Source: Phocaeicola abscessus CCUG 55929
Lineage (GTDB): Bacteria; Bacteroidota; Bacteroidia; Bacteroidales; Bacteroidaceae
Assembly: GCF_000312445.1 (NCBI RefSeq)
Contig: NZ_HE997185.1
Coordinates: 177,986-241,985, forward strand
Direction: 5' to 3'
Length of the DNA stretch: 64,000 nucleotides
Shown here: piece by piece, positions 18,301-27,153 of the stretch
Layout of the letters: each line of letters opens with the position of its first letter
Numbering within the stretch: the first letter of the stretch is position 1
Translations under genes and position numbers: made by a program
The notes under the pieces: generated by a model
The model's database searches: none
Seen by the model: only the letters and a program-made list of their open reading frames with translations
Told to the model about the DNA's origin: nothing

Positions 18301-18393
18301 AGCAGCCGTAGCCGCCTGAAATCCGGGAAAAACAGACAGATAGCAGACTATCCCCGCCATCCCGATCTTTTTAAAATGATTCTTCATATTCAT
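15379..18393 (-). CDS. SusC/RagA-family TonB-linked outer-membrane transporter
   Basis: A 1004-residue transporter with signal peptide (residues 10-30). A carboxypeptidase-like domain follows (YQLTGTVVDETDEPIIGANVLIKGTT, residues 47-72), then a plug with the SusC signatures VVAIGYGSQTRREITGSV and GRVAGL-like GKVAGLSIVSGSG, IDGVPGG and LKDASSQAIYGSRAAGGVILITTKKG. The rest is a large 22-strand barrel ending in aromatic FTFGVNLTF. It imports a large nutrient across the outer membrane using TonB energy. It lacks an STN domain, so it is not expected to signal to an anti-sigma factor. It pairs with the downstream SusD-like gene. Two adjacent ATG codons (18393 and 18387) could serve as start. Confidence 0.93.
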   Translation of the reverse strand: MNMKNHFKKIGMAGIVCYLSVFPGFQAATAAVTPHLEEAEIVQQATYQLTGTVVDETDEPIIGANVLIKGTTNGTITDIDGKFVISNVRGNGTLVVSFIGYNTVEESIKNRKSIHIKLASSVTDLGEVVAIGYGSQTRREITGSVANVSEVNFNKGVNRDASDLLQGKVAGLSIVSGSGDVTRSSQIRLRGASTLQNDQGPMIVIDGVPGGDLSTVAPTDIESISVLKDASSQAIYGSRAAGGVILITTKKGASSNTTINYNGYVTMDVVANKPDMLNAAEWRAANKELGNDLKDFDQYTADTDWFGEMLRTGFSQNHSVSLSGGTSKSNYRASYTYLDRKGIARDNWLKRHSFRFQFQQRAINDRLRVGMTGSGTITDMRMPFVDDYILAYNMPPVYPVYNEDGSYFTGANHNYDQGNPVQNQDQNYRKRSSNYFYGQGDVQFTLLQGLNVKVNLYKSRFQADGSEWHDPENSRGQGDNGYARKNAFRWDRDLMEWTLDYNRALGVDEAHKVEGLLGYSWESNGYAMQESIARDFAVSTMGADNIQTGNKIKAGEIRSGRNEFKLISFFARVHYSYKERYMMTTTIRRDGSSKFGANHKWGWFPSASAAWGIKQEAFMEDVKWINDLKLRVGYGITGNQDGLQPYKSLELYEARGKYYSNGSYPTTFRISQNANPDLKWEQTSMFNVGIDFQLFNGRLGGTVEYYNKKTSDMLYNYAVSTPTYVYSTIAANVGDMTNKGIELQLNWDVIRNKTFNWTTSLNLSHNKNEITKLSDELYKTGRVYVGDPWIRGASGVTSHVIEVGHPVGQFFMLKCTGLDENGKYIIEDINGDKQITDDDRTYCGSSQPKLTFGWNNTFSWKNWDASFFIRGTLGNKVLDNPLAAYGNNTYIKGANAMKNDDLLKLRENSRVCSYYIENASFARLDNMSIGYTFNTKHINWLNKARIYVAAQNLFVITGYKGLDPEVEIFRGEASDDNAGLSPGIEPRNYMPKARSFTFGVNLTF

Positions 18394-18794
18394 ACTATAT
18401 TTATGGTTATAATTGCTCTTTTAGAATAAAAGGTTTTTATACTCCTTTTAAAAATAATTATACGAAATAAGGAAATGTTTGTTTCAAATCAAAACATTGA
18501 AAGAAGTTTAACATTGTTAATTTTCATCGGTTGTCGCGAGCGGCCACGAATGTATGAACAATCGTGCCGATTCTATCTCGGACGTATCCGAATTTGTTGA
18601 TCGACGTCAAATTTCTATCATTTAATGAGATCAGTCAGTGTAATGTAATAGCACTCTCGATCCTTCGTTCTATTGGTCACAAAATTCCATATCCGCTTTC
18701 CGTAATTTCATGAAAGAATTCAATTCGTCCCGAACGTTTTCGATTAATAAAAATGGCGTGGTGGACGACCATAATCGATAGGAGGTATCACCTT
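18394..18794. other. 401-bp intergenic region between divergent-from-repeat minus genes
   Basis: No gene is supported. The part near 18394 would be the leader of the SusC-like gene, and an AAAAGG/CCTTTT inverted repeat lies near 18428-18447. I see no exact TAnnTTTG on the minus strand, so the SusC promoter is not located. I see no convincing mnmE terminator either. Confidence 0.4.
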
Positions 18795-20195
18795 TTACTT
18801 TCCGATGCAGAAATGGGAAAAAATATGCTTTAAGACCTCGTCGGTAGTGACTTCGCCGACGATATCGGAGAGTTCGTAAATACATTGTCGGAGATCTTCG
18901 CTGATTAAGTCGTTGGAGAGTTTGGATTCAAGGCCTTCACGCACCCTATGCATCGATTTGAGGGCACGCACGAGAGCTTCATAATGGCGGACGTTGGTAA
19001 TTATTACATCGTTTTGTGAAATCTCAGGTAAAGCGGCGAGCCGAATCAGTGTGTTCTCTAACGGCAAAAGGGTTTCGTATCGTTTGGCCGAAATAAACAG
19101 TTTTTCTGCAGAGATATCCGCAAAATCGGTCAGCAAAACTGCTTGTCGATCCCGGGTTATCAAATCCGTTTTATTGAATAAGACAATGAGTTTGGCAGCC
19201 TTACAATAAGGGAGGGTCGTTTGTTTTATTTCTTCGAGTTTCTGGTTGTCATTTGTCGCATCGACCATCCACAGTATGATATCGGCTTGTTTCATCTGTT
19301 GGTATGTACGCGCTATGCCGAGATTTTCTACGACATCGTTCGTGCGGCGGATCCCTGCCGTATCGATAAATCGGAAAGTGATACCCTGTAAGCTGACCGT
19401 ATCTTCGATAACATCGCGGGTGGTTCCATGAACATCGCTGACAATGGCTTTATCTTCTTTGAGCAACGCATTCAGGAGCGTAGATTTTCCGACATTGGTT
19501 TCTCCGATAATGGCGACGGGCACGCCGTTTTTTAAAGCGTTGCCGACGTTAAATGAACGGGTCAGTCCGGAAATAGTTTCTTCGATGTGGCATGCCATTG
19601 CTTTCAGCTCTTCTCGATCAGCGAACTCCAATTCTTCGTGATCGCTGAAATCGAGTTCCAATTCCATCAACGAGGTGACACGGAGCAATTGATCGCGTAA
19701 ACTTTTCAATTCGTCGCTGAATCCGCCTCGCATTTGATTTAATGCAAGCCTGTGGGTGGCTGTAGATGTAGAGGCGATTAAATCGGCGACAGCTTCGGCC
19801 TGGCTTAAATCCATCTTACCGTTGAGAAATGCCCGCTGGGTATATTCTCCAGGACGGGCCAACCGGCATCCTTTGCGAATCAATAATTGCATGACTTGCC
19901 GAAGTATATAACTCGAACCGTGACACATGATCTCCGTGCTGTCTTCGCCCGTGTAGGAACGGGGAGCCTTGAAAAGAGCGACCAGGACTTCGTCGATTTC
20001 GACTCCTTCCTCGTCGAATATTCTACCGAAGGTCAGCGTATAAGTTTTACGCTCGGATAAAGGTTTTCCTTCGACAGGAGTCAGGACGGACGACGTAATC
20101 TCCACGGCTTTCGGACCGGAAACGCGAATCATACCCACGGCACCGCCCTGAGCGGTTGCCATGGCACAAATGGTATCTTGATCGATAATATGCAT
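18795..20195 (-). CDS. mnmE: tRNA uridine-5-carboxymethylaminomethyl synthesis GTPase MnmE
   Basis: A 466-residue GTPase that works with MnmG to modify the wobble uridine of several tRNAs. It has an N-terminal folate-binding domain (TICAMATAQGGAVGMIRVSG), the central helical domain, and an inserted G domain with GETNVGKSTLLNALL (G1), GTTRDVIED (G2), DTAGIRRT (G3) and FNKTDL (G4). It ends in the family hallmark FCIGK. I chose the ATG at 20195; the longer frame starts with GTG at 20207. It is the last gene of a five-gene operon, 28 bp after the phosphorylase gene with this start. Confidence 0.96.
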   Translation of the reverse strand: MHIIDQDTICAMATAQGGAVGMIRVSGPKAVEITSSVLTPVEGKPLSERKTYTLTFGRIFDEEGVEIDEVLVALFKAPRSYTGEDSTEIMCHGSSYILRQVMQLLIRKGCRLARPGEYTQRAFLNGKMDLSQAEAVADLIASTSTATHRLALNQMRGGFSDELKSLRDQLLRVTSLMELELDFSDHEELEFADREELKAMACHIEETISGLTRSFNVGNALKNGVPVAIIGETNVGKSTLLNALLKEDKAIVSDVHGTTRDVIEDTVSLQGITFRFIDTAGIRRTNDVVENLGIARTYQQMKQADIILWMVDATNDNQKLEEIKQTTLPYCKAAKLIVLFNKTDLITRDRQAVLLTDFADISAEKLFISAKRYETLLPLENTLIRLAALPEISQNDVIITNVRHYEALVRALKSMHRVREGLESKLSNDLISEDLRQCIYELSDIVGEVTTDEVLKHIFSHFCIGK

Positions 20196-20222
20196 TTGTT
20201 TTAACACACTTTTTGCCGTTGT

Positions 20223-21107
20223 TCAAATACGGTCGAGCACTTTTCCTATCAGCTCCTCAATGCTGTTCTTATAGGTCGTATTCGCTTCTTTGACCAGTCG
20301 ATTCGCAATGACCATACAGCAAGTCATGGCTTTGTGCCCCATCAGTTTCGAGAGGCCGGCAAGGGCAGAACTTTCCATTTCAAAGTTAGTAATGCGATAT
20401 CCCTCGTATGCAAAGCTTTCGATTTTTCGGTTTTGGTTCGGATCAGCCAGAGGAATGCGCAGTTCGCGTCCTTGCGGACCGAAGAATCCGTTTGCCGCAA
20501 TGGTGACGCCTCGGACCATGTCGTCCTGAGCGATACGGGTCAACAATTCGCTGTTCGCATCAATGACATAAGGATGAGCCTGACAGATGTTTCCTTTCCA
20601 TCCCATATAGTCAATGAACGCCTGTTCGAACTTTAAGTCGCAGACTTCGTTCCGGCCGGCATAAAAATTGAGCAATCCGTCCAAGCCGATCGATTTCACG
20701 CTGGCGATGAAGGTTCCCACCGGCGTACTTCGCTGCAGCCCCCCGCAAGTACCGATGCGAACCAGTTCTAACGACCTTGGCCGATCGTTGGAGGTACGCG
20801 TTTCGAAATCGATATTGGCTAACGCATCGAGTTCGTTCAGGACGATGTCGATATTGTCGCACCCGATTCCGGTAGACAGCACCGTCAAGCGTTTCCCCTT
20901 GTAAACGCCCGTAACGGTGTGGAACTCGCGGTTGCTTACCTTACATTCTATTTCCTCGAAGTTCGAGGCGACGAGCGAAACGCGTCCCGGATCGCCCACC
21001 AAGATGATTTTATCGGCCAATTGTTTCGGTTTCACATGAAGGTGAAATACCGATCCGTCCGCATTAATAATCAGTTCGGACGCTGCATAATATTTCTTTT
21101 CGTTCAT
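20223..21107 (-). CDS. nucleoside (probably uridine) phosphorylase
   Basis: A 294-residue protein of the PNP/UDP phosphorylase superfamily, which splits nucleosides with phosphate to give the free base and ribose-1-phosphate. Visible motifs are KIILVGDPGRVSLVA near residue 33 (phosphate loop), VLSTGIGCDNIDIVLNEL near residue 75, VRIGTCGGLQ near residue 115 and the active-site FEMESSALAGLSKLMGH near residue 241. The FEMESS form favours uridine over purine nucleosides, but substrate choice is uncertain. The length is larger than E. coli Udp. It lies 12 bp downstream of floA in the same operon. Confidence 0.85.
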   Translation of the reverse strand: MNEKKYYAASELIINADGSVFHLHVKPKQLADKIILVGDPGRVSLVASNFEEIECKVSNREFHTVTGVYKGKRLTVLSTGIGCDNIDIVLNELDALANIDFETRTSNDRPRSLELVRIGTCGGLQRSTPVGTFIASVKSIGLDGLLNFYAGRNEVCDLKFEQAFIDYMGWKGNICQAHPYVIDANSELLTRIAQDDMVRGVTIAANGFFGPQGRELRIPLADPNQNRKIESFAYEGYRITNFEMESSALAGLSKLMGHKAMTCCMVIANRLVKEANTTYKNSIEELIGKVLDRI

Positions 21108-21119
21108 CGTTCCATCCTT

Positions 21120-22112
21120 TTATTTCAACGGCGCCGTAGTACTTCCGCTTTCGGGTTTCGCGATGTTCTGACGCATATTCGTATCGGCATCGATATTCTT
21201 GATGCGATAATAATCCATGATTCCCAAGTTCCCATCCCGGAACGCTTCGGCAATCGCCTTGGGAATTTCCGCTTCTGCCTGAATTACATTGGCGCGCGCC
21301 TCCTGCGCTTTCGCTTTCATCTCCTGTTCCTGTGCCACGGCCATCGCTCTACGCTCCTCCGCCTTGGCCTGAGCGATGTTCTTATCGGCATTCGCCTGAT
21401 CCATCTGTAGGGTAGCGCCGATGTTCTTGCCTATGTCGATGTCTGCAATATCGATGGAAAGTATTTCGAAAGCCGTCCCTGCATCCAACCCTTTGGAAAG
21501 CACTAATTTCGAGATCGCATCCGGATGTTCGAGGACCAATTTATGGTTGTCGGACGAACCGATAGAGGAGACGATCCCTTCGCCCACGCGAGCGAGAACG
21601 GTATCTTCGCCGGCTCCGCCCACTAACTGGCGGATATTGGCACGGACGGTGACACGAGCTTTGGCGATCATCTGAATGCCGTCTTTGGCAACGGCCGTTA
21701 CCGGAGGCGTATCGATGACTTTGGGATTGACCGACATCTGTACGGCCTGAAACACGTCGCGTCCGGCCAGATCGATACCCGTCGCCATCTGGAAGGAGAG
21801 ATCGATGTTGGCTTTCGAAGCCGAAACTAATGCGTGCACGACTTTCTCGACATGTCCGCCTGCCATATAGTGAGCTTCCAGCTCATCGCGGGTAATCGTT
21901 TTCAATCCGGCCTTATGCGCTTCGATCATGGCAGGGACGATCGTATAAGGAGGAACATTACGGATACGCATCAGAAAAAGCTGAACCAGCGAGATGTGTA
22001 CGCCCGATACTTTGGCCGAAAGCCAGAGAAAGAAAGGCACGTAATGAAAGAACACGATGAGGAGAATTAATCCGCCTCCGATCAGGATAAAGGGTAAATA
22101 GGAATCCAACAT
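21120..22112 (-). CDS. floA: flotillin-like protein FloA
   Basis: A 330-residue membrane protein of the FloA/UPF0365 family. A hydrophobic N-terminal segment (residues 5-32) embeds it in the inner membrane. It is followed by the conserved block [25 protein letters not shown] and a PHB-like domain with [26 protein letters not shown]. The C-terminal half is a coiled coil with many EA repeats (about residues 225-290). Such proteins organise membrane microdomains. It lies 27 bp downstream of an NfeD-family gene, the usual partner of flotillin-like genes, which supports the call. Confidence 0.93.
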   Translation of the reverse strand: MLDSYLPFILIGGGLILLIVFFHYVPFFLWLSAKVSGVHISLVQLFLMRIRNVPPYTIVPAMIEAHKAGLKTITRDELEAHYMAGGHVEKVVHALVSASKANIDLSFQMATGIDLAGRDVFQAVQMSVNPKVIDTPPVTAVAKDGIQMIAKARVTVRANIRQLVGGAGEDTVLARVGEGIVSSIGSSDNHKLVLEHPDAISKLVLSKGLDAGTAFEILSIDIADIDIGKNIGATLQMDQANADKNIAQAKAEERRAMAVAQEQEMKAKAQEARANVIQAEAEIPKAIAEAFRDGNLGIMDYYRIKNIDADTNMRQNIAKPESGSTTAPLK

Positions 22113-22139
22113 GGCAAATATGATTTAATAGTGAATAAT

Positions 22140-22607
22140 TCAGTTTGTTTTACGAACGAAGACGATGCCGTCCGTAATGCGATCGATACAAACGGGCGTC
22201 TGCTCGTCAATGAAACCATCCGACGAACGTACCTCGATGATATGGCCGTTTATTTCGGCATTTCCGATCAAGGCCAGGCGGGTGATGGCCCTGCCTCGGT
22301 CGCCGGGGCGAATGTTCAATCCCTTGAGGGGATTAGTATTGTAATCGATCGATTTCTTCAGAGCTACTTTTTCCAGCGTTTTCGACTTCATGAACCAGAC
22401 GGTGATTCCCACTCCGCCGACAAGCGTGACAAGCAACGTGACGATCCCGCCGACAGGGCCGAAGTGGACAAAAGCATAATAATTCCCGTAAATGAGGCAA
22501 CAGGCAGCCGCTATCCCCGTCATGCCGAACCCCGGAATCAGGAATACCTCGATGATATACAGGACGAACCCGGCTACGATAAGCAATGAAAGAATAAATA
22601 GTTCCAT
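22140..22607 (-). CDS. NfeD-family membrane protein
   Basis: A 155-residue protein with three or four hydrophobic segments within residues 1-75, including the typical VLYIIEVFLIPGFGMTGIAA turn. A small OB-like domain follows at residues 90-155 with GDRGRAITRLALIGNAEINGH and VRSSDGFIDEQTPVCI. NfeD proteins are encoded next to flotillin/FloA genes and are thought to help their membrane assembly. It has no ClpP-like protease domain, so it is the short class. The neighbour floA starts 27 bp downstream. Confidence 0.9.
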   Translation of the reverse strand: MELFILSLLIVAGFVLYIIEVFLIPGFGMTGIAAACCLIYGNYYAFVHFGPVGGIVTLLVTLVGGVGITVWFMKSKTLEKVALKKSIDYNTNPLKGLNIRPGDRGRAITRLALIGNAEINGHIIEVRSSDGFIDEQTPVCIDRITDGIVFVRKTN

Positions 22608-22617
22608 AGCTGAAAAA

Positions 22618-24036
22618 TTAATGTTTAAACTGACTGATTTCCGTATTTCTGACCTCGACGATAAGCTGGTCGATTTCTTCGTACAGTTGTTTTAACCGCT
22701 GTTCCATCTCTTGGATGTTTTCAGAAAGCTGTTTTTTCTCCGTATCGTCGCCGGCTTCGTATCGGTGGCGTTTTTCAGCCAAGTCTCTGGCGAGGGAATC
22801 GTAGTCCTTTTGCTTTTGCAGTGCCTGTCGGTATAGGTTGCGGGCATCTGCAGAACGGAAATCGGACAAGGCGGTGTACGTGACGGAATCGTTTACGATC
22901 AATTCGAAGTCTCCTCCCCGTTGCGGCTGCGTTTGAGGTCGGATCAATGCGGTAAGACGCTGCCGAGCCGCCTCTACCTTATCGGCATCCTGCCATGTCA
23001 TCCGGATGGAACGGAGCGTAGCGGCGTTCCTCAGTACGGCTGGATCGGTTGATTCGTAATCGAGGACGGCCCTTTCGGTGTTAGGCACGAACACGTATAC
23101 GCACACCGAATCTTCAGGTTGGTAACGGTCGGAGGCAAACCATCCGAGCTCGTTCTGTTCGTCGACGACGAGCATGTAATCATTGGCGGGGGAATTGAAC
23201 GGCATCCCCCGGTTGTCGGGCTTCAGGTAAGCGTTATTTTCCGAGTCGTAACGCGTCACGTAAATATCATATCCACCCAACGATCCCTCGCCGTCGAAAG
23301 CGAAGCAGAGGGTAATGCCGTCGCCCTTGAGGAAGGGATAGTTGACGTTGTTGGAACCATTCAGCGAGGAGATGGGCATCGGTTCACTCCATGTATCGAT
23401 CAGCTTGTTGCGGAGGTATAAGCGATACTTGCCATCTTCGTCCTGTCGACTGAAGATCATCTTATTTTCCATTTCGGTTTCATAGACGATTTCCTGTCCG
23501 TGTTGACTGAGGCTCCCGGATTCTTTGCCGATTTTATAGACATTCAGGAAATCGTTCTTGTGTACGACGAAACTGTCGATCACTGTCAGGTTTTCTACAT
23601 TTTTGTACATCAATGCCGTTTTACGGATCGCCTCCAATTCCGCTTCGGCTTCGTCGGCACTTCGCTTTTTGTCTTTCAACAGCGAGATGTGCCGTTCATA
23701 CGCTTCGATAGCGTCGTCGAACCGGTATAAACTGGCGTACGCCTTGCCTAAATAACGGAACGCATGGATATAATTCCTTTTCGCACTTTTTTCCAGATAA
23801 GAAAGGGCCTCGGCGATTGCTCCCGTTTCGTAGCAACACGCTCCTGCGTAGTAATTGTATGCAGGGTTCGAAGGGTTCTTCTCCGCCAAGGAACGGTATG
23901 CAGCGAGGGCAACGACATAGTTTTCCGCCTCGAAATCTTTTTGCGCTTGAAAGACACTCTGAGCCATCGCTGCCGGGCAGCACACGAGAAGCGCCAGCAG
24001 AAAGACGCGGTATTCTATACGAATGATTCGTTTCAT
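22618..24036 (-). CDS. exported TPR and PD40-like repeat protein
   Basis: A 472-residue protein with a signal peptide (cut near AMAQ, residue 26). Residues 27-130 are tetratricopeptide repeats (FEAENYVVALAAYRSLAEKNPSNPAYNYYAG, ALSYLEKSA, YRFDDAIEAYERH). The middle (residues 150-320) has WD40/PD40-like blades such as NYPFLKGDGITLCFAFDGEGSLGGYDIYVTR and NELGWFASDRYQP. The last 70 residues are a charged coiled coil. The layout resembles outer-membrane-associated Bacteroidota proteins, some linked to type IX secretion or OmpA complexes, but I see no C-terminal OmpA domain. It is the first gene of the operon that runs to mnmE, with a TAnnTTTG box upstream at 24074-24081. Confidence 0.75.
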   Translation of the reverse strand: MKRIIRIEYRVFLLALLVCCPAAMAQSVFQAQKDFEAENYVVALAAYRSLAEKNPSNPAYNYYAGACCYETGAIAEALSYLEKSAKRNYIHAFRYLGKAYASLYRFDDAIEAYERHISLLKDKKRSADEAEAELEAIRKTALMYKNVENLTVIDSFVVHKNDFLNVYKIGKESGSLSQHGQEIVYETEMENKMIFSRQDEDGKYRLYLRNKLIDTWSEPMPISSLNGSNNVNYPFLKGDGITLCFAFDGEGSLGGYDIYVTRYDSENNAYLKPDNRGMPFNSPANDYMLVVDEQNELGWFASDRYQPEDSVCVYVFVPNTERAVLDYESTDPAVLRNAATLRSIRMTWQDADKVEAARQRLTALIRPQTQPQRGGDFELIVNDSVTYTALSDFRSADARNLYRQALQKQKDYDSLARDLAEKRHRYEAGDDTEKKQLSENIQEMEQRLKQLYEEIDQLIVEVRNTEISQFKH

Positions 24037-24073
24037 TTCAATCGATCTGTGGAGGTTTCGTTATTAAATAGTC

Positions 24074-24081
24074 CAAAAATA
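24074..24081 (-). promoter_or_regulatory. -7 box of the TPR-nfeD-floA-phosphorylase-mnmE operon
   Basis: Reads TATTTTTG on the minus strand, a full match, 38 bp before the start at 24036. The five genes downstream are separated by 10 to 28 bp, so one transcript is likely. Confidence 0.6.
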
Positions 24082-24124
24082 CGTATTTAATCGGATATTC
24101 CGCTTTTTATCCGGCTTTATTTTG

Positions 24125-24367
24125 TTAATTCTTTCTTAAATCTTTCTTTCGACGCATTTTGCGTCTGTTGCAGAGGAAAAGCGAGGTACAGACGACGGGG
24201 ATGCAGACAGTTGTTTCTGCATGGATCACTTTTAAATTTGAACCGCCCTGTCGGAGTGTCAAATCTATGGCATGTTTCAAAGCCATCGATTGCATGATAT
24301 ACACCACTTTCGGCATCGGTATTAGCTCGCCGCGTACGGTGTTGTCATGTTGAGGCGGAAGCGTCAT
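24125..24367 (-). CDS. possible small protein of unknown function
   Basis: An 80-residue frame with an A-rich region just before its ATG. It has no recognised domain; the C-terminus is strongly basic. It could be chance, as the region around it is otherwise empty. I keep it as a low-confidence candidate. Confidence 0.2.
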   Translation of the reverse strand: MTLPPQHDNTVRGELIPMPKVVYIMQSMALKHAIDLTLRQGGSNLKVIHAETTVCIPVVCTSLFLCNRRKMRRKKDLRKN

Positions 24368-24420
24368 CTTTTCTCTTTTAGATAGTATTTAAGGATTGCA
24401 GGATTATCATCCGCCTTTAC

Positions 24421-24561
24421 TTTATGTCGTACTGTTCGCAGAAAACTTCATCGAACTCTTCCGGCCCTTGACCGGGACAACTCATGCTTGCAACCATTCT
24501 GCCTTTCTTAGCGAATTTGAAAAACGTTCGGTTAATATCGGAATAAATAAAAGGTGACACT
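24421..24561 (-). pseudogene. short reading frame, possible gene remnant
   Basis: A minus-strand frame open for about 47 codons before TAA at 24421-24423, ending in a SCPGQGPEEFDEVFCEQYDIK-like tail (two Cys and an acidic stretch). Its composition looks protein-like. The only starts are a GTG or internal ATG codons. It may be a decayed 3' fragment or a very small protein. Confidence 0.2.
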
Positions 24562-24664
24562 CATTGTATATAAAGAGAGTCATGCAATACGCAGAGGACA
24601 AGTAAATACGAGGCCGTTCTTTTTTATTTCTCCATTCTATATCAACTATATGAAAAGAATAATT

Positions 24665-24672
24665 TATCTTTG
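24665..24672 (+). promoter_or_regulatory. -7 box of the CoA-disulfide-reductase-like gene
   Basis: TATCTTTG matches TAnnTTTG, 49 bp upstream of the ATG at 24722. Confidence 0.65.
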
Positions 24673-24721
24673 CAATGTTTTCTAATGGAAATTAATAGCA
24701 ATATGTAATAAACACGGATAG

Positions 24722-27151
24722 ATGAAACATTTAATTATTGGCGGAGTTGCAGGAGGAGCGACAGCAGCGGCCAGAATCCGACGCGCTGACGAAAGCGCAG
24801 AGATCATTTTGATAGAAAAAGGAAAATATATTTCATACGCTAACTGCGGATTACCTTACTATATAGGTGGCGTTATAGCAGAACGAAACAAATTATTCGT
24901 CCAGACGGCCGAACGGTTTGGACGCCGATTCAACATCGACGTTCGAACGGAAAACGAAGCGATAATCATCGACCCGAAGTCGAAAAAAGTAACTGTTCGT
25001 CGAAAAGATCGCACCGAATATGCAGAAACCTACGACAAACTGTTGCTTTCGCCGGGATCGATACCCGTTCGCCCTCCCTTGAAAGGCATTGACGCCGAAG
25101 GCATCTTCACCTTACGAAACGTGGAAGATACAGACGCCATCAAAGCTTATCTCGACCGTCACCATATCAAAAGAGCCGTCGTGGTGGGAGGAGGATTCAT
25201 CGGGTTGGAGATGGCCGAGAACCTGTATAAGACCGGAGCACAGGTGTCGATCGTCGAAATGGCGAATCAGGTGATGGCTCCTGTGGACTTTTCCATCGCC
25301 TCTCACGTGCATCGCCACCTCATGGACAAAGGAGTGGACCTCTACCTCGAAAGAGGAGTGGAACATTTTGAAAAGACGGCAAACGGTTTGAAAGTGTTTT
25401 TCGGAAATGGCGAAAGCATAGAGGCCGACATCGTAGTGCTGTCTATCGGAGTCCGTCCCGCTACGAAATTAGCGACGGACTCGGGAATCGAGTTGGGAGA
25501 ACGGGGAATCAAAGTGAACAACTACCTGGAAACCTCCGCGAAAGACGTATATGCAGTGGGCGATGCCATCGAATTCACACATCCGCTGACAGAACAACCG
25601 TGGCTGAACTACTTGGCTAATCCGGCTAACCGGCAGGGACGCATAGCGGCGGATAACATGGTCTTTGGTAATAAATACGAATACGAAGGCGCCATCGGTA
25701 CATCGATCGCCAAAGTCTTCGACATAACGGTCGCATCCACCGGGCTTCCCGCCAAACGCCTGAAACAATCGGGTATCGACTACCGAAGCTCCATAACTAC
25801 TTCCCTTGCGCATGCCGGCTATTATCCAGGAGCGTTTCAACTGACCACCAAGTTGACGTTCGCCCCCCAGACCGGCAAGCTCTTCGGAGCACAATGTGTG
25901 GGGCACGACGGCGTCGACAAACGAATCGATCAACTATCGCTTATCATCAAGCACGGAGGTACCATTTACGACTTGATCGAACTGGAACACGCCTACGCCC
26001 CGCCTTTTTCCTCCGCCAAAGATCCGATAGCTATCGCGGGATATACCGCCAGCAACATTCTCAACGGTAGCATGCCCGTCGTCACATGGAGGGAATTGAA
26101 AGAAATAGACCGTACTCATACCCTACTGATAGACGTCCGCAGTCGGGAGGAATATGAATTGGGCGCCATCGAAGGAACGATCAACATTCCTTTAGACGAG
26201 GTACGCCCCAGAATCTCGGAAATACCGAAAGACAAAGACATCGTCTTCATCTGCGCCGTGGGACTGAGAGGATATCTGGCACAACGCATCCTGATGGGGC
26301 TCGGTTACCGACGCGTACGCAACCTATCGGGAGGATACAAAACATACGAATTAGCTACGCAGACAATCACCCTCCGGGAAGAAAGGCTGGTTACGGTCGA
26401 CAGCTCGAATCGACCGAAACCGCCTCGTATCAGGCAGATCGATGCTTGCGGGCTGCAATGCCCAGGCCCTATCATGAAACTGAAGCAAGCAATGGACAAG
26501 CTGACGGCAGGAGAATGCATCGAAGTGGTGGCAACGGACGCAGGATTCCCCGAAGACGCTCGAGCATGGTGTCGCTCCACCGGCAATAAACTGGTATCGC
26601 ACTACGACGAAAACGGTTATCATACCGTCGTATTCGAGAAAGGGACGGATGAAAAGCCTACGTCTGCTGACCGCCGCGGAAGCAGGAATAAAACCCTGAT
26701 CATGTTCAGCGACGACCTCGACCGCGCCATCGCTACATTCGTATTGGCAAATGGAGCTGCCGCCACCGGCCATAAAGTTTCCATCTTCTTCACCTTCTGG
26801 GGGTTGAACGTCATCAAGAAAGAACGCAAGCCTGCCGTGCGAAAAGACTTTTTCGGGCGCATGTTTGGCCGAATGTTACCGTCGAGTTCGAAAAAATTAA
26901 AGTTATCGCAGATGAGCATGTTTGGCATAGGAGACCGACTGATACGCTACATCATGCGCAAAAAACACATCGACTCGTTGGAAGAGTTGCGTCGACAAGC
27001 CTTGGACAACGGGGTGGAATTCATCGCCTGCCAGATGACTATGGAGATGATGGGCATAGCGAAAGAAGAATTGATCGACGGCGTATCCGTCGGCGGTGTG
27101 GCCACTTACATGGAACGCGCCGAAAATGCAAACGTAAACCTCTTTATATAA
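24722..27151 (+). CDS. four-domain CoA-disulfide reductase-like / rhodanese / TusA / DsrE-family fusion
   Basis: An 809-residue fusion. Residues 1-445 are an FAD/NAD disulfide oxidoreductase: IIGGVAGGATAAARIRR (FAD), YANCGLPYYIGG with the single redox Cys near residue 43, VVVGGGFIGLEMAENLY (NAD) and VYAVGDAIE. Residues 455-545 are a rhodanese domain with catalytic FICAVGLRGYLAQRIL. Residues 570-640 are TusA-like with CGLQCPGPIMKLKQAMDKL. Residues 650-809 resemble DsrE/DsrF (NKTLIMFSDDLDRAIATFVLANGAAATGHKV). Together they fit persulfide or sulfane-sulfur handling, with sulfur passed along Cys residues. The exact reaction is inferred from the domains. A MarR regulator follows by 2 bp. Confidence 0.88.
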   Translation: MKHLIIGGVAGGATAAARIRRADESAEIILIEKGKYISYANCGLPYYIGGVIAERNKLFVQTAERFGRRFNIDVRTENEAIIIDPKSKKVTVRRKDRTEYAETYDKLLLSPGSIPVRPPLKGIDAEGIFTLRNVEDTDAIKAYLDRHHIKRAVVVGGGFIGLEMAENLYKTGAQVSIVEMANQVMAPVDFSIASHVHRHLMDKGVDLYLERGVEHFEKTANGLKVFFGNGESIEADIVVLSIGVRPATKLATDSGIELGERGIKVNNYLETSAKDVYAVGDAIEFTHPLTEQPWLNYLANPANRQGRIAADNMVFGNKYEYEGAIGTSIAKVFDITVASTGLPAKRLKQSGIDYRSSITTSLAHAGYYPGAFQLTTKLTFAPQTGKLFGAQCVGHDGVDKRIDQLSLIIKHGGTIYDLIELEHAYAPPFSSAKDPIAIAGYTASNILNGSMPVVTWRELKEIDRTHTLLIDVRSREEYELGAIEGTINIPLDEVRPRISEIPKDKDIVFICAVGLRGYLAQRILMGLGYRRVRNLSGGYKTYELATQTITLREERLVTVDSSNRPKPPRIRQIDACGLQCPGPIMKLKQAMDKLTAGECIEVVATDAGFPEDARAWCRSTGNKLVSHYDENGYHTVVFEKGTDEKPTSADRRGSRNKTLIMFSDDLDRAIATFVLANGAAATGHKVSIFFTFWGLNVIKKERKPAVRKDFFGRMFGRMLPSSSKKLKLSQMSMFGIGDRLIRYIMRKKHIDSLEELRRQALDNGVEFIACQMTMEMMGIAKEELIDGVSVGGVATYMERAENANVNLFI

Positions 27152-27153
27152 AT

